NCBI GenBank assembly: GCA_044426235.1
Contig: JAWXUS010000004.1
Coordinates: forward strand, 38,293 to 102,292
From: JAGHEK01 sp044426235
Lineage (GTDB): Bacteria > Bacillota > Clostridia > Peptostreptococcales > Peptostreptococcaceae
DNA length: 64,000 nucleotides
Reading direction: 5' to 3'
Position 1 is the stretch's first letter. Every line of letters begins with the position of its first letter. Of the stretch, positions 50,003 to 58,570 are shown piece after piece. The translations under genes were made by a program, and so were the position numbers. The notes under the pieces are model-generated. The model was not told the DNA's origin, ran no database searches, and saw only the letters and a program-made list of their open reading frames with translations.

Positions 50003-50452
50003 ATGAGAATCGGACTTGGAAGTGATCATGGTGGATTTAATTTAAAAAACGACATCAAAGAATTTTTACAATCTAAAAATATTGAAGTGGTGGATTTTGG
50101 TCCAATGACTAATGAAAGTGTTGACTATCCTATTTTTGGAGAAAAAGTAGCAAATTCAGTTGTAGCTAAGGAAGTTGATTTTGGAATACTTTGTTGTGGT
50201 ACAGGAATTGGAATATCTCTTGCAGCAAATAAGGTACAAGGTATTAGATGTGCAGTAGTATCAGATGTTTTTTCAGCAAAAATGTCAAAAGCACATAATA
50301 ATGTAAATATGTTATCTTTAGGAGAGAGAGTTCTTGGAAAAGGACTTGCGCTTGAAATTGTTGATGCTTTTATAAATACAGAGTTTGAAGGAGAAAGACA
50401 TCAAAAAAGAGTTGACATGATAATGGATATTGAAAAGAAAAATATAAGATAA
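50003..50452 (+). CDS. rpiB: Ribose-5-phosphate isomerase B
   Basis: RpiB interconverts ribose-5-phosphate and ribulose-5-phosphate. The 149-residue protein has the motifs GLGSDHGGF, LCCGTGIGISLAANK (with the catalytic Cys near 67) and SKAHNNVNMLSLGERV. I chose ATG 50003 because TGGAGG ends six bases upstream; GTG 50000 is three bases closer to the site and less likely. upp follows by 30 bp, as in C. difficile-like genomes. Confidence 0.95.
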   Translation: MRIGLGSDHGGFNLKNDIKEFLQSKNIEVVDFGPMTNESVDYPIFGEKVANSVVAKEVDFGILCCGTGIGISLAANKVQGIRCAVVSDVFSAKMSKAHNNVNMLSLGERVLGKGLALEIVDAFINTEFEGERHQKRVDMIMDIEKKNIR

Positions 50453-50482
50453 AATAATCGATAAAATGAAGGAGTAATAAAA

Positions 50483-51112
50483 ATGAAAAAAGTTATAGTA
50501 ACAGATCACCCATTAATACAACATAAATTAACATTAATGAGACAAGAAAGTACAGGATCGAAAGATTTCAGACAATTATTAACTGAAATAACGATGCTTA
50601 TGGGATATGAAATAACTAAAGAAACTAAATTAGAACAAATAGAAATAAAAACTCCAGTTTGTACAACAAAATCCAATGTTATAGCCGGTAAAAAATTAGG
50701 AATAGTGCCAATACTTAGAGCTGGTCTTGGTATGGTTGATGGTTTAGTTAATTTAATACCAGCTGCAAAAGTTGGACATGTTGGACTTTATAGAGATCCA
50801 GAAACTTTAAAGCCAGTTGAATACTATTCAAAGTTCCCTCAAGATATACATGAGAGAGAAATGATAGTAGTTGATCCGATGCTTGCAACAGGTGGTTCAG
50901 CAGTAGTTGCAATAGATGTTTTAAAAAGAAAAGGAGCAACTTCAATAAAGCTTGTTAACTTAGTTGCAGCACCTGAAGGAATTGAAGAAGTTCAAAAATA
51001 TCATCCAGACGTTGATATATACGTTGCATCAATAGATGAAAAGTTAAATGAAAAAGGTTACATAGTACCAGGTCTTGGAGATGCTGGAGATAGACTATAC
51101 GGAACTAAATAA
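50483..51112 (+). CDS. upp: Uracil phosphoribosyltransferase
   Basis: Upp converts uracil and PRPP to UMP. The 209-residue protein shows IVPILRAGLGMVDG, the PRPP site VVDPMLATGGSAVVAID and the uracil-binding end GYIVPGLGDAGDRLYGT. Length is standard. GAAGGAG precedes the ATG. It lies directly upstream of the ATP synthase operon, an arrangement common in Firmicutes. Confidence 0.97.
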   Translation: MKKVIVTDHPLIQHKLTLMRQESTGSKDFRQLLTEITMLMGYEITKETKLEQIEIKTPVCTTKSNVIAGKKLGIVPILRAGLGMVDGLVNLIPAAKVGHVGLYRDPETLKPVEYYSKFPQDIHEREMIVVDPMLATGGSAVVAIDVLKRKGATSIKLVNLVAAPEGIEEVQKYHPDVDIYVASIDEKLNEKGYIVPGLGDAGDRLYGTK

Positions 51113-51144
51113 AAAAATTTTATGGAAAGTTTTCTTAATACAAA

Positions 51145-51183
51145 TTGAAATATATTGACAATAGTGTTAATATAATGTTAATA
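51145..51183 (+). promoter_or_regulatory. Candidate promoter region of the atp operon
   Basis: TTGACA (51155-51160) has TTAATA 17 bp later (51178-51183), and TTGAAA (51145-51150) has TAATAT 17 bp later (51168-51173). A TATAAT (51171-51176) falls between. Which is used cannot be told by eye. Confidence 0.45.
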
Positions 51184-51209
51184 CATAAAATAAAGGAAAA
51201 AATTTACTT

Positions 51210-51437
51210 ATGAGTAAAAGAAAATATTATATGCAAGTAGCCAATATGCTATCCCTAGTTACTCAAATTGGGCTTATGATATTGATTTCCATATTAGGGT
51301 GTACATTCATTGGGAGAATGATAGATCAAAAACTAAATACAAAACCTATATTCACACTGATATTTTTACTTCTTGGAATAGGTGGTGCATTTATGGCAGT
51401 TTACAAAACTCTAGTAGCGTACACGAAAGGAAAGTGA
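51210..51437 (+). CDS. atpZ: AtpZ/AtpI-family protein
   Basis: The 75-residue membrane protein has two helices (about 13-35 and 46-68) separated by the basic loop GRMIDQKLNTKP, as in the AtpZ family. These small proteins, encoded at the head of atp operons, are associated with Mg or Ca transport and with ATP synthase assembly. The gene is the first of the operon. It is separated from the second atpI-type gene by four bases. Confidence 0.82.
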   Translation: MSKRKYYMQVANMLSLVTQIGLMILISILGCTFIGRMIDQKLNTKPIFTLIFLLLGIGGAFMAVYKTLVAYTKGK

Positions 51438-51441
51438 TTTT

Positions 51442-51834
51442 GTGGATAGTAATTTATTATATGAAATCAAACGTGTAACAAAAGGAATTCTTTATTATTA
51501 TCTAGTATTAAGTATTATTCTTATTTTATCTAGTAATTTTAATAAAGAAATGTTACTTGGCCTTATGTTTGGATGTATTATTGCAGTACTTAATTTTAGG
51601 TTACTTGCAATTACAATACATAAGTCTGTGAATATGCCACCTGCGAAAGCACAAGTATATTCGGGGTTACAATACTCTGTTAGAATGTTTGTTATTTTTA
51701 TTGTACTTTTAGTATCAGTAAATCAACCACATTTAAATATAATAGGTGTAACTCTAGGTTTATTAGGACCCAAATTTATTATTTTATTTGATAAATTTGT
51801 TATACAAAAATTTTCACGAAAGGAGGCTAATTAA
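51442..51834 (+). CDS. atpI: ATP synthase subunit I
   Basis: The 130-residue protein has four hydrophobic helices and belongs to the ATP synthase I family, a chaperone that helps assemble the c-ring. LLGLMFGCIIAVLNFRLLAI is typical. It starts at a GTG preceded by GGAAAG. The stop overlaps the atpB start (TAATG), so expression is coupled. The function is inferred from family position and operon context. Confidence 0.82.
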   Translation: MDSNLLYEIKRVTKGILYYYLVLSIILILSSNFNKEMLLGLMFGCIIAVLNFRLLAITIHKSVNMPPAKAQVYSGLQYSVRMFVIFIVLLVSVNQPHLNIIGVTLGLLGPKFIILFDKFVIQKFSRKEAN

Positions 51835-52535
51835 TGAATCAGGCTGAATATGTACTCTTTTTTGGAGATTTTAAATTAAGTGAGACAGTTGTTACAACAT
51901 GGCTTATAATGATTGGGCTTACTGTTATGTCATTTTTATTAACTAGAAATCTTCAAAAAGTTCCAACTACAAAAACTCAAGTATTTTTAGAGTTTGCAGT
52001 TAGTGGAATACAAAAGTTAGTAACTGATACAATGGGGGAAAACACAGTAAAAAAAATGCCAAATATAGTACCTTACATAGGAAGTTTATTCTTATTCTTT
52101 GCATGTTCAAATCTAATAGGTTTACTTGGATTTAGATCTCCAACTACAGATTTAGATACAACATTTGCATGGGCTATAATGACGTTTATTATGATTTACT
52201 ACTCAGGAATTAAGTTCCATGGGCTTAAGTATTTTAAAGGGTTACTAGAACCACTTCCATTATTACTACCACTAAATCTTATAGGGGAACTTGCAAAACC
52301 TATATCTTTAAGTTTCCGTCCATTTGGTAACATTTTGGGTGGGGCAGTTATAATGAATCTTTTATATGAGTTCTTAGCGTATGTATCAACTGGAGTTATT
52401 GGACTTTCAATTCCAATAGGACAGTTTTTAATACCAGTACCTCTACATTTATACTTTGATTTATTCTCAGGTATACTTCAATCATTCATATTTATAATGC
52501 TTACTATGGTGTTTGTTGGAAATGCAGCTGAGTAA
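51834..52535 (+). CDS. atpB: ATP synthase subunit a
   Basis: Subunit a forms the ion half-channels next to the c-ring. The 233-residue membrane protein has the conserved block PLNLIGELAKPISLSFRPFG with the essential Arg before FGNILGG, plus five or six helices. It is rather short but complete. AAGGAGG precedes the ATG. Together with the c subunit sequence it probably conducts Na+. Confidence 0.95.
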   Translation: MNQAEYVLFFGDFKLSETVVTTWLIMIGLTVMSFLLTRNLQKVPTTKTQVFLEFAVSGIQKLVTDTMGENTVKKMPNIVPYIGSLFLFFACSNLIGLLGFRSPTTDLDTTFAWAIMTFIMIYYSGIKFHGLKYFKGLLEPLPLLLPLNLIGELAKPISLSFRPFGNILGGAVIMNLLYEFLAYVSTGVIGLSIPIGQFLIPVPLHLYFDLFSGILQSFIFIMLTMVFVGNAAE

Positions 52536-52590
52536 TAATAAAGATTTTAAGTTTTAAAAAATTATATTAAATAACAGGGAGGATTTTTTT

Positions 52591-52839
52591 ATGGAAACAG
52601 CTATAATCGCAGCTGGTTCTGCAGTTGGTGCAGGACTTGCAGTTATGACAGGAATTGGAGCAGGAATAGGGCAAGGATTTGCAGCTGGTAAAGCAGCTGA
52701 AGCGGTTGGAAATCAACCAGAAGCAAAAGGTGATGTAACACAAACGATGTTACTTGGGGCAGCAGTTGCCGAGTCAACAGGGATATATGGACTAGTTGTA
52801 GCTATAATTCTTTTATTTGCTAATCCATTTATAGGATAA
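52591..52839 (+). CDS. atpE: ATP synthase subunit c with sodium-binding signature
   Basis: The 82-residue proteolipid is a hairpin of two helices joined by the polar loop NQPEAKGD. The residues that coordinate Na+ in Ilyobacter tartaricus (Gln32, Val63, Glu65, Ser66, with Thr67 and Tyr70) correspond to Gln28, Val59, Glu61, Ser62, Thr63 and Tyr66 here. The enzyme is therefore probably a sodium-translocating F-type ATPase. AGGGAGG precedes the ATG. It is followed by an unusual hairpin before atpF. Confidence 0.95.
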   Translation: METAIIAAGSAVGAGLAVMTGIGAGIGQGFAAGKAAEAVGNQPEAKGDVTQTMLLGAAVAESTGIYGLVVAIILLFANPFIG

Positions 52840-52850
52840 TTTCGAAGTTT

Positions 52851-52883
52851 TTTAATTAGAGATGACTCGTTCATCTCTTAATT
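52851..52883 (+). other. Intercistronic hairpin between atpE and atpF
   Basis: TAATTAGAGATGA pairs with TCATCTCTTAATTA with one bulge. A T6 run follows after about eight bases. It may set mRNA 3' ends for the abundant c subunit. Confidence 0.5.
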
Positions 52884-52938
52884 ATATAGTTTTTTAATGA
52901 AATTCTTATTAATGATTGGTTGAAAGGAGGGTTTTACA

Positions 52939-53445
52939 ATGGAAATGAAACCGTTAATAGGTTTAACTTATGAAAATTTATTTATGATTGCAAATACAAT
53001 CGTAATATTTTTAATACTTAAGAAACTTCTATTCAAACCTGTAATGGATATTATTGAATCTCGTGAAAAAGAGATACAAATGAGTTTATCAGAGGGTGAA
53101 AGAGTTAAAAAAGAAGGTTATAAGTTAAAAGGTGAATATGAGGAAAAAATAAGCTCTGCAAAAGACCAAGGTCAAGAAATAATAAAGCAAGCAACTATAA
53201 GAGCTGAGAAAAAAGAAGTAGAAATAATAGATAATGCTAAAAAAGAAGCATCTTCTATTTTAAATAAAGCAAATAAAGATGTTTTACAAGAAAGACAAAA
53301 AGTTATGAATGAAATAAAAGATGATATTTCAGATATAGCACTACTTGCAGCATCAAAAGTTATACAAAAAGATTTAGATAAATCTAAGCATCAAGAATTA
53401 ATAAATAACTTCATAAACGAGGTGACTGTAGATGATAGCAAGTAG
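52939..53445 (+). CDS. atpF: ATP synthase subunit b
   Basis: Subunit b is the peripheral stalk: an N-terminal membrane helix (about 10-30, LFMIANTIVIFLILKKLLF) followed by a long amphipathic coiled helix (about 35-160) rich in Glu and Lys. The 168 residues are the normal length. AAAGGAGG precedes the ATG. The 3' end overlaps atpH by 14 bp. Confidence 0.95.
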   Translation: MEMKPLIGLTYENLFMIANTIVIFLILKKLLFKPVMDIIESREKEIQMSLSEGERVKKEGYKLKGEYEEKISSAKDQGQEIIKQATIRAEKKEVEIIDNAKKEASSILNKANKDVLQERQKVMNEIKDDISDIALLAASKVIQKDLDKSKHQELINNFINEVTVDDSK

Positions 53446-53962
53446 ATATGCTTTAGCACTTTTTGAAGTTTGCGAAGAAACTGATTCTTTTGATGAAATT
53501 TATAGTGATCTTGAAAATGTATGTGCAGTTTTATTAGAAAATGAAAATCTAAATGGAGTTTTAAAATCTCCAATAATTAATAGAGAAGAGAAGAAAAATT
53601 TACTTCTTAAAGTTTTCACAGATATCAATAAAACTACTAAGAATTTTTTACAAATATTAATTGATAAACAAAGAATTAATGTTTTAAGTGAAATTAAAAT
53701 ACATTTCAAAAAATTAATAAATGAAAAATTAAACATCATTGAAGGTACTGCAATAACAGCAGTAAAAATGAGTGATGACGAAATAAATAATTTACAAGAA
53801 AAACTTTCAAATAAGTATAGTAAAAACGTTACTTTAACTAATATAGTTGATGAAACTGTAATAGGTGGAGTTTTAGTTAGACTTGGTAATGAAGAGATAG
53901 ATGGAACTGTTAAAGCTAATTTAGCTAAGTTAAAAGATAATTTATCTCAAGTTATATCTTAA
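53432..53962 (+). CDS. atpH: ATP synthase subunit delta
   Basis: Delta links the F1 head to subunit b. The 176 residues show the N-terminal helical domain (SRYALALFEVCEE) and the C-terminal VDETVIGGVLVRLGNEEIDGT signature. It overlaps atpF by 14 bp and stands 16 bp before atpA. The start is ATG 53432, with GAGGTGA upstream in atpF. Confidence 0.95.
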   Translation: MIASRYALALFEVCEETDSFDEIYSDLENVCAVLLENENLNGVLKSPIINREEKKNLLLKVFTDINKTTKNFLQILIDKQRINVLSEIKIHFKKLINEKLNIIEGTAITAVKMSDDEINNLQEKLSNKYSKNVTLTNIVDETVIGGVLVRLGNEEIDGTVKANLAKLKDNLSQVIS

Positions 53963-53978
53963 AATTGGTGGTGAGAAT

Positions 53979-55472
53979 ATGAGTTTAAAACCAGATGAAA
54001 TAAGCGCTTTAATAAAAGAGCAAATAAAAAATTATGAAAACAAAGTTGAATTAACTGAAACTGGAAGTGTTTTAAAGGTTGGAGATGGTATATCTAGTGT
54101 TTATGGACTTGAAAATGCTATGGCCGGAGAATTACTAGAATTCCCAGGGGAAGTTTATGGAATGGCACTTAACTTAGAAGAAGAAACTGTTGGAGCTGTT
54201 ATGCTTGGTAATGATCAAGGTATAAAAGAAGGCGACATAGTTAAGAGAACAGGTTCTATAGTTGAGGTTCCAGTTGGAGAAGAATTAATTGGTAGAGTAG
54301 TAAACTCTCTTGGTCAACCAATAGATGGTAAAGGTCCAATAAATGCAAAGAAAACTAGACCAGTTGAATCACAAGCAACAGGAATTATGGCTAGAAAATC
54401 TGTTCATGAGCCATTAGAAACAGGAATAAAAGCAATCGATGCGATGATACCGATAGGTAGAGGGCAAAGAGAACTTGTTATAGGGGATAGACAAACAGGA
54501 AAAACTTCTATTTGTGTTGATACTATACTTAATCAAAAAGGTAAAGATGTTATTTGTATATATGTTGCAATAGGACAAAAAGGTTCTACTGTTGCACAAC
54601 TTGTTAATACTTTTGAAAAGCATGGTGCAATGGATTATACAATAGTAGTTTCTGCTACTGCATCAGATTCAGCACCACTTCAATTCTTAGCGCCATATGC
54701 TGGAGTTAGTATGGGTGAAGAATTTATGTTTAATGGAAAGCACGTTTTAATAGTTTATGATGATTTAAGTAAGCATGCAGTTGCATACAGAGAAATGTCA
54801 TTACTACTTAAGAGACCACCAGGTCGTGAGGCTTATCCAGGAGATGTATTCTATCTACATTCAAGACTTCTTGAAAGAGCGGCGAAATTAAGTGATGATT
54901 TAGGGGCGGGTTCAATAACTGCACTTCCAATAATCGAAACTCAAGGTGGAGACGTTTCTGCATACATACCAACAAATGTTATATCAATAACTGATGGACA
55001 AATATATTTAACACCAGAATTATTTAATGCAGGTATTAGACCGGCAGTTGATCCTGGAATATCAGTTTCAAGAGTTGGAGGTTCAGCGCAAATTAAATCA
55101 ATGAAAAAAGTTGCCGGACCACTTAAACTTTTATACTCTCAATATAAGGAACTTGCTGCATTCTCTCAGTTTGGATCTGATTTAGATGAAGATACTAAGA
55201 GTAGACTTGCACAAGGGGAAAGAATAGTTGAAGTATTAAAGCAGGGTGAACATCAACCTCTTAATGTAGAAAATCAAATAATGATAATACATGCAGTTGC
55301 AAATAACTTATTATCAGAAATTAAATTAGAAGATATAAAAAGATTTGAAAGTGAATTAGCTGAATACATGAGTAATTTCCATCAAGATTTGATAAACCTG
55401 ATGTTATCAGGTGGAGATTTCCAAAAAGATTTAACTAATGCTATCAATGAATTTAAAAGAAAGTTTAATTAA
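53979..55472 (+). CDS. atpA: ATP synthase subunit alpha
   Basis: Alpha is the non-catalytic nucleotide-binding subunit of F1. The 497-residue protein contains the N-terminal beta-barrel, Walker A GDRQTGKT, the DDLSKHAVAYREMSLLLKRP region and the PAVDPGISVSRVGGSAQIK block. It is complete. GGTGGTGAG precedes the ATG. A perfect hairpin at 55480-55507 follows its stop, before atpG. Confidence 0.97.
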   Translation: MSLKPDEISALIKEQIKNYENKVELTETGSVLKVGDGISSVYGLENAMAGELLEFPGEVYGMALNLEEETVGAVMLGNDQGIKEGDIVKRTGSIVEVPVGEELIGRVVNSLGQPIDGKGPINAKKTRPVESQATGIMARKSVHEPLETGIKAIDAMIPIGRGQRELVIGDRQTGKTSICVDTILNQKGKDVICIYVAIGQKGSTVAQLVNTFEKHGAMDYTIVVSATASDSAPLQFLAPYAGVSMGEEFMFNGKHVLIVYDDLSKHAVAYREMSLLLKRPPGREAYPGDVFYLHSRLLERAAKLSDDLGAGSITALPIIETQGGDVSAYIPTNVISITDGQIYLTPELFNAGIRPAVDPGISVSRVGGSAQIKSMKKVAGPLKLLYSQYKELAAFSQFGSDLDEDTKSRLAQGERIVEVLKQGEHQPLNVENQIMIIHAVANNLLSEIKLEDIKRFESELAEYMSNFHQDLINLMLSGGDFQKDLTNAINEFKRKFN

Positions 55473-55479
55473 TACACCA

Positions 55480-55507
55480 TTCACTATTTGTTAATTCAAA
55501 TAGTGAA
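55480..55507 (+). other. Intercistronic hairpin between atpA and atpG
   Basis: TTCACTATTTG and CAAATAGTGAA form a perfect 11-bp stem with TTAATT as loop, directly before the atpG ribosome binding site and without a T tract. Confidence 0.6.
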
Positions 55508-55531
55508 AATTGTGGGTAGGAGGTGTAATTA

Positions 55532-56380
55532 GTGGCAGGAATGAAGGAAATTAAAACTCGTATTAAAAGTGTTGAAAGTACTAAGCAAATAACTAAAGCT
55601 ATGGAACTTGTTGCATCTTCTAAGTTTAGAAAAGCTAAAGAGAAAGCAGAAAGTACAAGACCATATTTTGAAACACTTTATGAAACTGTAAATGATATTG
55701 CAAAAAATACGAGTAATTCAAATAATATATTCTTAAAAAATAGAGATGTAAAAACTGTTTGTTATATTGTTATTGCAGGAGATAGAGGGCTTGCTGGAGG
55801 ATATAATTCAAATATATTTAAAACTGTTCAAAGTCATAGTGCATCATATAAAAATAGTGAAGTTGTGAGTATTGGAAAAAGAGCTAAAGAATCTTTAAGT
55901 AAAAGAGGATTTAGTATTTTTGATTTTATTGAAACTGTTGAAGATGCTAACTATGAAGAGGCAACTAGAATTTCTAAAGAAATAATGAAAGCTTTTGAAG
56001 ATGGTAAGTTTGATGAAGTTAATTTAGTGTACACTAAATTCGTATCAGCACTAGATCAAGAGCCTCAAGTTGTTAAATTACTTCCAGTTAGTGTTGAAAA
56101 AGAAAACTCTAAAAAAACAAAAGCATCTGTTCAGTACTTACCTTCTGCAGAAAGTGTGCTTGGTTATATTATACCAAAATACATTGCAGGAAGCGTTTAT
56201 GGAGCTATTTGTGAATCTTTTGCATCTGAACAAGCTGCAAGAAGAACTGCAATGGAATCAGCAACTGATAATGCAAATGAAATGATATCAAAACTAGAAT
56301 TAGTTTATAATAGAGCAAGGCAAGCGGCAGTTACTCAAGAAATATCAGAGATTGTTGCAGGAGCTGCATCTTCGCAGTAA
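55532..56380 (+). CDS. atpG: ATP synthase subunit gamma
   Basis: Gamma is the rotating central shaft. The 282-residue protein starts MAGMKEIKTRIKSVESTKQI and ends AVTQEISEIVAGAASSQ, the two conserved coiled ends. The start is GTG 55532, preceded by TAGGAGGTG. A middle Rossmann-like domain (about 70-210) includes AGDRGLAGGYNSN. Length is normal. Confidence 0.96.
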   Translation: MAGMKEIKTRIKSVESTKQITKAMELVASSKFRKAKEKAESTRPYFETLYETVNDIAKNTSNSNNIFLKNRDVKTVCYIVIAGDRGLAGGYNSNIFKTVQSHSASYKNSEVVSIGKRAKESLSKRGFSIFDFIETVEDANYEEATRISKEIMKAFEDGKFDEVNLVYTKFVSALDQEPQVVKLLPVSVEKENSKKTKASVQYLPSAESVLGYIIPKYIAGSVYGAICESFASEQAARRTAMESATDNANEMISKLELVYNRARQAAVTQEISEIVAGAASSQ

Positions 56381-56411
56381 TCAAAAAAGCAAAACTTAGG
56401 GAGGTTTTCTA

Positions 56412-57800
56412 ATGAGAGGAAAAATAGTTCAAGTTATAGGACCGGTACTAGATGTTAAATTTAGTAGCGAACAAAGCTTACCTAATTTATTAAATGCATT
56501 AGTTATAAAAAATGGAGATAAAGAAATAGTTGCAGAAGTTGCACAACACGTTGGTGACGATACTGTGAGATGTATTTCTATGACTTCAACTGATGGACTT
56601 GTAAGGGGTATGGAAGTTGTTGACACTGGTGCACCAATTAGTGTTCCAGTTGGAGATAATACACTTGGAAGAATATTTAATGTATTAGGAGAAGCTGTTG
56701 ATGGTAAAGAGGAATTAAAAGATGTTGATACTTTACCTATACATAGAGAAGCGCCAAAGTTTGAAGAATTACAACCAACGGCTGAAATACTTGAAACTGG
56801 AATAAAAGTAGTTGATTTACTTGCACCATACCTAAAGGGAGGAAAGATTGGTCTTTTTGGAGGAGCAGGAGTTGGAAAAACTGTTTTAATTCAGGAGCTT
56901 ATAAATAATATAGCAACACAACATGGTGGTATATCAGTTTTCGCTGGAGTTGGAGAGAGAACAAGAGAAGGAAATGATTTATACCATGAAATGACTGATT
57001 CTGGAGTTATAAAAAAGACTGCACTAGTATTTGGTCAAATGAATGAGCCACCAGGAGCTAGAATGAGGGTTGCCTTAACTGGTCTTACAATGGCTGAACA
57101 TTTTAGAGATAAAGAAAATCAAGACGTTTTATTATTCGTTGATAATATATTTAGATTTACTCAAGCAGGTTCTGAGGTTTCGGCTTTACTTGGTCGTACT
57201 CCATCAGCAGTTGGATATCAACCAACTCTTGCAACTGAAATGGGTAAATTACAAGAAAGAATAACATCTACAAAAAATGGATCGATAACTTCTGTTCAAG
57301 CAGTTTATGTTCCAGCGGATGATTTAACAGATCCAGCGCCAGCTACTACTTTCTCTCACTTAGATGCAAAAACAGTTTTATCAAGACAAATCGCATCTCT
57401 TGGGATATTCCCAGCTGTTGATCCACTAGAATCAAGTTCTAGAGTTTTAGATCCACAAATAGTTGGAAAAGAACATTACGAAGTAGCTAGAGGGGTTCAA
57501 AGTATACTTCAAAGATATAATGAACTTCAAGATATAATAGCTATTCTTGGTATGGATGAACTTAGTGATGAAGATAAGTTAACTGTTGCACGTGCTAGAA
57601 GAATCCAAAGATTCTTATCACAACCATTTACGGTTGCTGAGCAGTTCACTGGATTTGCTGGAAAATATGTTCCACTTAAAGAAACAATCAAGAGTTTTAA
57701 AGAAATACTTGAAGGAAAGCACGATAATCTTCCTGAATCAGCATTCTTATTCGTTGGAAACATTGACGAAGTTATTAAGAAGGCAAAGGAAGGTAAATAA
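56412..57800 (+). CDS. atpD: ATP synthase subunit beta
   Basis: Beta holds the catalytic sites. The 462 residues contain Walker A GGAGVGKT, GERTREGNDLYHEM with the catalytic Glu, Walker B DVLLFVDNIFR and the DELSEED-like region DELSDEDK. It is complete and follows atpG by 31 bp with a GGGAGG site. atpC begins two bases after the stop. Confidence 0.97.
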   Translation: MRGKIVQVIGPVLDVKFSSEQSLPNLLNALVIKNGDKEIVAEVAQHVGDDTVRCISMTSTDGLVRGMEVVDTGAPISVPVGDNTLGRIFNVLGEAVDGKEELKDVDTLPIHREAPKFEELQPTAEILETGIKVVDLLAPYLKGGKIGLFGGAGVGKTVLIQELINNIATQHGGISVFAGVGERTREGNDLYHEMTDSGVIKKTALVFGQMNEPPGARMRVALTGLTMAEHFRDKENQDVLLFVDNIFRFTQAGSEVSALLGRTPSAVGYQPTLATEMGKLQERITSTKNGSITSVQAVYVPADDLTDPAPATTFSHLDAKTVLSRQIASLGIFPAVDPLESSSRVLDPQIVGKEHYEVARGVQSILQRYNELQDIIAILGMDELSDEDKLTVARARRIQRFLSQPFTVAEQFTGFAGKYVPLKETIKSFKEILEGKHDNLPESAFLFVGNIDEVIKKAKEGK

Positions 57801-57802
57801 TT

Positions 57803-58054
57803 ATGTTTTCTGTAGAGGTTGTTACTCCTGATAAAACTTTTTTTGAAGGAAAAGTTGAAATGATAATTGTTAGAACTACTGAGGGAGATAGAGGTATACT
57901 TACAAACCATAGGCCTATGCTTGCAGGGTTGTCTGATGGAACATTAAGACTTAAAATTGATGGTAAGTTTAAAGATGCTAAAATATCTGGTGGTTTTATG
58001 AATGTAGATAAAGAAAAAACAGTTATTGTTACAGAAAGTGCAAACTGGGCATAA
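57803..58054 (+). CDS. atpC: ATP synthase subunit epsilon, short form without C-terminal helices
   Basis: The 83-residue product is the N-terminal beta-sandwich of epsilon only: VVTPDKTFFEGKVEM, GDRGILTNHRPMLAGLSDGT and ISGGFMNVDKEKTVIVTESA. Usual bacterial epsilon has about 130-140 residues with two C-terminal helices that can inhibit ATP hydrolysis. Here the frame stops after TESANWA with TAATAATAA, and the next 20 bases are a terminator, so the helices are truly absent and not shifted out of frame. Epsilon should still join gamma and the c-ring. Regulation of the enzyme must differ. Confidence 0.93.
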   Translation: MFSVEVVTPDKTFFEGKVEMIIVRTTEGDRGILTNHRPMLAGLSDGTLRLKIDGKFKDAKISGGFMNVDKEKTVIVTESANWA

Positions 58055-58069
58055 TAATAAATTTATAAG

Positions 58070-58097
58070 AAAGGGGCTATAAATAGCCTCTTTTTTA
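58070..58097 (+). terminator. Intrinsic terminator of the atp operon
   Basis: GGGGCTAT pairs with ATAGCCTC (one G-U) with an AA loop, followed by T6. Confidence 0.88.
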
Positions 58098-58125
58098 GTA
58101 TAAAATAACAAAGGAGTTTAACCAA

Positions 58126-58494
58126 TTGATAGGAATTGACATAGTTGAAATTGAAAGAATAGAAAAATTAATTTTATCCAATAAAAATTTTTTGACTAGA
58201 ATTTTTACTGAAAATGAAATAAAATATTTTAAAAGTAAGAAATTTAAATATCAAACTATAGCAGGAAATTTTAGTGCTAAAGAGGCAATTTCAAAAGCAC
58301 TTGGAAGTGGTATTAGAGATTTTAGTTTTAAAGATATTGAAGTTTTAAGGGATGAACTTGGTTGTCCATACGTCAGAGTATATAATAATTTAGAAAAAAT
58401 AATTAATGACAGAGAGATTAAAGATATAAAAGTTTCTATTTCACATAGTAAAAATTATGCAGTAGCAAATTCTTTATTAATATTTCGAAAATAA
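58126..58494 (+). CDS. acpS: Holo-[acyl-carrier-protein] synthase
   Basis: AcpS transfers phosphopantetheine from CoA to acyl carrier protein. The 122-residue protein has IGIDIVEIERIEKL, with the metal-binding Asp, and AGNFSAKEAISKALGSGI, the hallmark WAGRFAAKEA-type motif. It starts at a TTG nine bases after AAGGAG. It is complete and lies between the atp operon and the gerS-alr pair. Confidence 0.95.
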   Translation: MIGIDIVEIERIEKLILSNKNFLTRIFTENEIKYFKSKKFKYQTIAGNFSAKEAISKALGSGIRDFSFKDIEVLRDELGCPYVRVYNNLEKIINDREIKDIKVSISHSKNYAVANSLLIFRK

Positions 58495-58507
58495 ACAAAA
58501 TATTTAG

Positions 58508-58536
58508 TAATATATATAATTTAATTTTCATATAAT
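58508..58536 (+). promoter_or_regulatory. Possible sigma-E promoter of gerS-alr
   Basis: TAATATA (58508-58514), 14 bp, CATATAAT (58529-58536) agrees with the sigma-E consensus kmATATT and CATACAhT in most positions. gerS of C. difficile is made in the mother cell, which fits. In AT-rich DNA such matches also occur by chance. Confidence 0.45.
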
Positions 58537-58570
58537 TCTTAGCAAGGAAACACATTAATTGGGGGTATAT

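Noticed and set aside
57803..58100. Possible frameshift ending atpC early
   Set aside because: No helix-coding sequence follows in any frame; three stop codons and the operon terminator come directly after, so the short form is real.
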